A stretch of 64,000 nucleotides of DNA from Tissierellia bacterium (GTDB lineage Bacteria > Bacillota > Clostridia > Tissierellales > Peptoniphilaceae), in assembly GCA_012728295.1 (NCBI GenBank), contig JAAYFJ010000094.1, positions 1 to 64,000 on the forward strand, in the 5' to 3' direction. Below the pieces are notes generated by a model that was given only the letters and a program-made list of their open reading frames with translations, did no database searches and had not been told where the DNA came from. The translations under genes and the position numbers were made by a program. Positions 61,114 to 64,000 of this stretch are shown in pieces. Within the stretch, counting starts at the first letter, position 1. Each line of letters opens with the position of its first letter.

Positions 61114-61800
61114 ATGAATCACATAATAATAGCCGATGATGAAAGAGCCATTGCGAATATAATACGCTTTAACCTAGTTCAAGAGGGATATAGTGTAAGC
61201 ATTGCTGCCGATGGTGAGGAATGTCTTCAAATGGTATCCAAGCAGGAACCGGATTTATTATTACTAGACGTTATGATGCCAAAAAAAGATGGTTTTCAAG
61301 TATTAAAGGAAATAAGAAGAAAGTATAAGTTTCCTATTATTATGATAACGGCAAAGGAAGAGGAAGTGGACAAGGTCTTAGGCTTGGAATTAGGAGCTGA
61401 CGACTATGTAGTTAAACCGTTTAGCGTCAGAGAGTTAATAGCTAGGGTGAAAGCCAACTTGAGACGAAATGAAATATCTAAAGGGGACGAAGGAGAAAGC
61501 AATATCGTTTTTGAAGACCTTTTAATTGATATAGGTAAATTTGAAGTTCAGCGAAATGGAAAGGTAATAGATTTGACACTTCGCGAATTTGAGCTGTTAA
61601 AATTTCTAGCCTCCAGTCCGGAGCAGGTGTTCTCCAGAGAGCAATTGCTAGAAGAGGTGTGGGGTTATGAATACTACGGAGATATAAGAACGGTAGATGT
61701 TACTGTTAGAAGGTTGAGAGAAAAAGTAGAAAAAGGGAAAGGCGAATTTAAATATATTAAGACTAAGCGTGGAGTTGGATATTATTTCGGAGGCAAATAG
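61114..61800 (+). CDS. OmpR/PhoB-family response regulator (PhoP/WalR-like)
   Basis: 228 residues. Receiver domain 1-120: acidic pocket 'IIADDER', phosphorylated Asp in 'LLLLDVMMPKKDGFQVL', Thr/Ala 'IMITAKEEEVDKVLGLELGADDYVVKPFSVREL' broken over helices 4-5 with the Lys in 'VVKPF'. A winged-helix DNA-binding domain follows (about 130-228, 'LTLREFELLKFLASSPEQVFSREQLLEEVWGY', 'TVDVTVRRLREKVE', 'TKRGVGYYF'; pieces given as landmarks). AGGAGG precedes the ATG. The sensor kinase gene follows after 35 bases. Confidence 0.94.
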   Translation: MNHIIIADDERAIANIIRFNLVQEGYSVSIAADGEECLQMVSKQEPDLLLLDVMMPKKDGFQVLKEIRRKYKFPIIMITAKEEEVDKVLGLELGADDYVVKPFSVRELIARVKANLRRNEISKGDEGESNIVFEDLLIDIGKFEVQRNGKVIDLTLREFELLKFLASSPEQVFSREQLLEEVWGYEYYGDIRTVDVTVRRLREKVEKGKGEFKYIKTKRGVGYYFGGK

Positions 61801-61835
61801 ATTTTATTTTAAATGGTGAATTATGGAGGAAGTAA

Positions 61836-63644
61836 ATGTTTTCCAGTATTAAATGGCGTCTTATAATTATTAATTTCATATTAGTTCTTATCGCCATGAT
61901 GATAGTTGGATTCACCATTGTGGACCGTTTAGATACCCAACAGGTGGCGGCTGTTTCGGCTGGGGCGATTCAAGATATGCGTGCTATTTCCGATTCAGGA
62001 ACTGCTTTTAAATTTCCCCGATGGACTGAAGTGACAGATGATTTACAAGAAGCCATTGACGATTGGCGATTAAGCTCGGAAAAAACACTTTATGTAATAT
62101 CAGATAGGGATCATCCTGTAATTTTAGCTTCTACTGTATCAGCCAATGAAATGTGGAAAATGGCCCATGCCTTAGCATATAAAAATCTCTTGCCAACACT
62201 TATACTTGAAGGCTTCAATGATAAGCAAGGCCATGAAATAGTAAAAGACGACGATGACTCCATGAGATATATGCATGTGGTCTATCCTGTGCTAGACGAT
62301 TTAGGTTCGGTGCGTGGCCTATTATATATGATTACAGATTTGCAAGGCATAGACACCACTTTGCAACAAGCTAAAATTATTTTGACTAGGGCAACGCTAG
62401 TGGCAGTTGTGGTAATAATGGTGCTAGGATATCTCTTGGCTATTGGAATTACCGGTCCTATTAGAGATGTTACGAAAAAAGCGGAGGAAATGGCAGGAGG
62501 GAATTTCGACCAAAGGGTTGAGATAAAATCCAATGATGAGATAGGTCAGCTAGGCTCCATGTTCAACTACCTGACAGGGGAATTGAAGATGAACATAGGA
62601 AAAATAAATTACGAGAGAAACAAACTAGATACCATCTTTCATTACATGGCAGAGGGTGTACTAGGTATTGATGCCAGCACTCGATTGATTCAAGCTAATC
62701 CATTTGCCATGAGGGTATTGGAATTAGAAGAAAAAGATATTGATCAGAAGGTGCCGGAGCTGTGGGACCGATTGGCACTTCCAAGAGATGAAAAAGGTAA
62801 TCCCACATTTAAACATGGAGAATCACATTTGGCGTTGGGAAGATTGCATTTAAACGTTAAATATGCTCCGTTTAGAAATGAATGGGGAGATTTAGACGGT
62901 TTAATCGTTGTGCTTCAAGATATGACAAAAGAACGAAGATTAGATGCCGTTAGAAAAGATTTTGTGGCAAATGTTAGTCATGAATTAAAAACTCCTATCA
63001 CCACCGTAAAAACATATGTGGAAACGATGAGGCAGATGAAATTGCCCCAGGAACAGCAAGAAGAGTTTTTAGGAATTATAGAAGAGGAAAGCGAACGTAT
63101 GAACCTATTGGTACAAGATTTGCTAACTCTATCTAATCTGGATTATGGTCAATATCAGACCGAAATGGAACCACTTTCTGTAAATGGATTAATCAGCCAG
63201 GGAATTCATAGGTTAAAATGGTTGAGGGAAGAAAAAAACCATAATATAGAAGTAGAAAAAGCACCGGGAAACCCAATGGCGATTGGACAAAGAGACGCAG
63301 TTGAGAGGGCGTTTGTGAACCTACTGTCCAACGCTATGAAATACACTCCTAATGATGGTACAATCAAAATACATGTGGAAGAAGAACCTGGGAAAGTTAT
63401 CATAATAGTGGAGGATAATGGGATTGGAATTCCACAAGATGATCAAGAGCGTATTTTTGAAAGATTTTATCGCGTTGAGAAGGGGCGCAGCAGATCCATG
63501 GGAGGTACGGGATTGGGGCTTGCCATCGCCAGAGAAAGCATTAGAGCCAATGGTGGAGATATTAAGCTAAAATCAGTATTTGGTGAGGGTACAACTGTGA
63601 AGTTATTCCTCAAAAAATTAGAGGAAGATGTCACGGGCATTTAA
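61836..63644 (+). CDS. Sensor histidine kinase (PhoR/WalK-like)
   Basis: 602 residues. First membrane span about 8-28 ('LIIINFILVLIAMMIVGF'), an extracellular sensor domain to about 185, second span about 186-208 ('LVAVVVIMVLGYLLAIGI'), HAMP ('GPIRDVTKKAEEMAGGNFDQ'), PAS ('FHYMAEGVLGIDASTRLIQ'), dimerisation/phosphoacceptor with His in 'VANVSHELKTPITTVKTY', and ATPase boxes N 'AFVNLLSNAMKYTP', G1 'VEDNGIGIP', F 'ERFYRVEKG' and G2 'GGTGLGLAIA'. The SPAN-PAS layout is that of WalK/PhoR. It works with the regulator at 61114; the secreted protein starting at 63755 may be part of the same operon, like the YycH/YycI partners in Bacillus, but no similarity to those is seen. Confidence 0.94.
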   Translation: MFSSIKWRLIIINFILVLIAMMIVGFTIVDRLDTQQVAAVSAGAIQDMRAISDSGTAFKFPRWTEVTDDLQEAIDDWRLSSEKTLYVISDRDHPVILASTVSANEMWKMAHALAYKNLLPTLILEGFNDKQGHEIVKDDDDSMRYMHVVYPVLDDLGSVRGLLYMITDLQGIDTTLQQAKIILTRATLVAVVVIMVLGYLLAIGITGPIRDVTKKAEEMAGGNFDQRVEIKSNDEIGQLGSMFNYLTGELKMNIGKINYERNKLDTIFHYMAEGVLGIDASTRLIQANPFAMRVLELEEKDIDQKVPELWDRLALPRDEKGNPTFKHGESHLALGRLHLNVKYAPFRNEWGDLDGLIVVLQDMTKERRLDAVRKDFVANVSHELKTPITTVKTYVETMRQMKLPQEQQEEFLGIIEEESERMNLLVQDLLTLSNLDYGQYQTEMEPLSVNGLISQGIHRLKWLREEKNHNIEVEKAPGNPMAIGQRDAVERAFVNLLSNAMKYTPNDGTIKIHVEEEPGKVIIIVEDNGIGIPQDDQERIFERFYRVEKGRSRSMGGTGLGLAIARESIRANGGDIKLKSVFGEGTTVKLFLKKLEEDVTGI

Positions 63645-63754
63645 CGTAATTGTCATCAAATTGTAATAATTAAGAAGTATAATGAAGTTAATAATTGAAG
63701 GTGGAAAGATATGCCTTCGTTTAGAAAATATTAATGATGAGGAGGTGTTGTTAT

Positions 63755-64000
63755 ATGAGAAGATTTACCGGCTTGATTTTATTGCTCATACTGCTAATCT
63801 TGCCGGTGTCCAGCGTCTTTGCCGTAGGAGTACCAATAGAAGCGGTAAAGGGAGCCAATGTGGACTTGTCTAAATATGAAATTATCCATCCTACGGAATT
63901 GACTTTGACTACATCGGAAAAAAACTTGATGGTCAGTGGAAAAGCAGTTTCCGGAACCAAGGTGACGATAAAGTTGTTTGGCACCAGTGATGCAAAGAAA
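63755..64000 (+). CDS. Secreted or membrane-anchored protein, cut by the window end
   Basis: 82 residues visible from ATG 63755 (GAGGAGG upstream). A signal peptide is clear (MRRFTGLILLLILLILPVSS, then 'VFAVG'). The mature part starts 'VPIEAVKGANVDLSKYEII' and has beta-strand character with 'LTLTTSEKNLMVSGKAVSGTKVTIKLFG', like a bacterial Ig-like or Big-type domain. It lies 110 bases after the histidine kinase and on the same strand; its end is outside the window. Confidence 0.7.
   Translation, partial: MRRFTGLILLLILLILPVSSVFAVGVPIEAVKGANVDLSKYEIIHPTELTLTTSEKNLMVSGKAVSGTKVTIKLFGTSDAKK

Overview
This window reads as chromosomal DNA of a low-GC, anaerobic Gram-positive bacterium of the Clostridia/Tissierellia type. 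The evidence is its AT-rich codons and strong AGGAGG ribosome sites, T-box, TPP and manganese (yybP-ykoY) leaders, a 2-hydroxyacyl-CoA dehydratase cluster of amino-acid fermenters, butyrate-type crotonase and hydroxybutyryl-CoA dehydrogenase, a two-gene SUF system, a flavodiiron protein, and five S-layer-homology (SLH) proteins. I cannot name the species. No rRNA, tRNA, CRISPR array or transposase gene was found.

Layout. 1-18.2 kb is a surface and accessory region. It holds four SLH proteins (758, 4989, 7841 and 17140 minus), a ComK-like regulator, an orphan surface-protein fragment, a minus-strand cassette of sigma factor, amidase, DUF1659, DUF2922 and YvrJ, a C39-like peptidase, and the TPP-riboswitch thiC-thiE-thiD operon. 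Clusters of a palindromic repeat family are scattered between these genes and are not seen after 17.1 kb. 18.3-26 kb holds an NSS sodium symporter, a ferredoxin-domain protein, and hadA-hadB-hadC-acyl-CoA dehydrogenase, the reductive branch of amino-acid fermentation. 26.2-31.8 kb holds a fifth SLH protein and a four-gene membrane redox cassette (TlpA-like lipoprotein, 45-residue CXXC protein, NapH-like polyferredoxin, degenerate TlpA-like lipoprotein).

31.9-45.5 kb is housekeeping: dnaX-ybaB-recR, a GNAT acetyltransferase with malQ, T-box-controlled tyrS with an RNA methyltransferase, a PAS-PP2C phosphatase-pgi-crt-hbd operon, and sufC with a short sufB/D. 45.6-51.7 kb is again accessory: a 5'-truncated glycosyltransferase, a membrane Ser/Thr kinase with an extracellular sensor, a decayed tandem copy of that kinase, and small lipoprotein and membrane genes. 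51.9-64 kb holds threonine aldolase, a fused acyl-CoA dehydrogenase/EtfA/rubredoxin gene with a flavodiiron protein, a MATE transporter, a P-type ATPase behind a yybP-ykoY riboswitch, a PhoP/WalR-type two-component pair, and the start of a secreted protein.

Themes. Cell-envelope display dominates the first third. Amino-acid and butyrate fermentation and electron handling dominate the rest. The features most worth following up are the repeat family with compensatory stem changes, the sigma-amidase-YvrJ cassette, the TlpA/CXXC/NapH redox cassette, the dehydrogenase-EtfA-rubredoxin fusion paired with a flavodiiron protein, and the P-type ATPase whose riboswitch argues for manganese rather than calcium.
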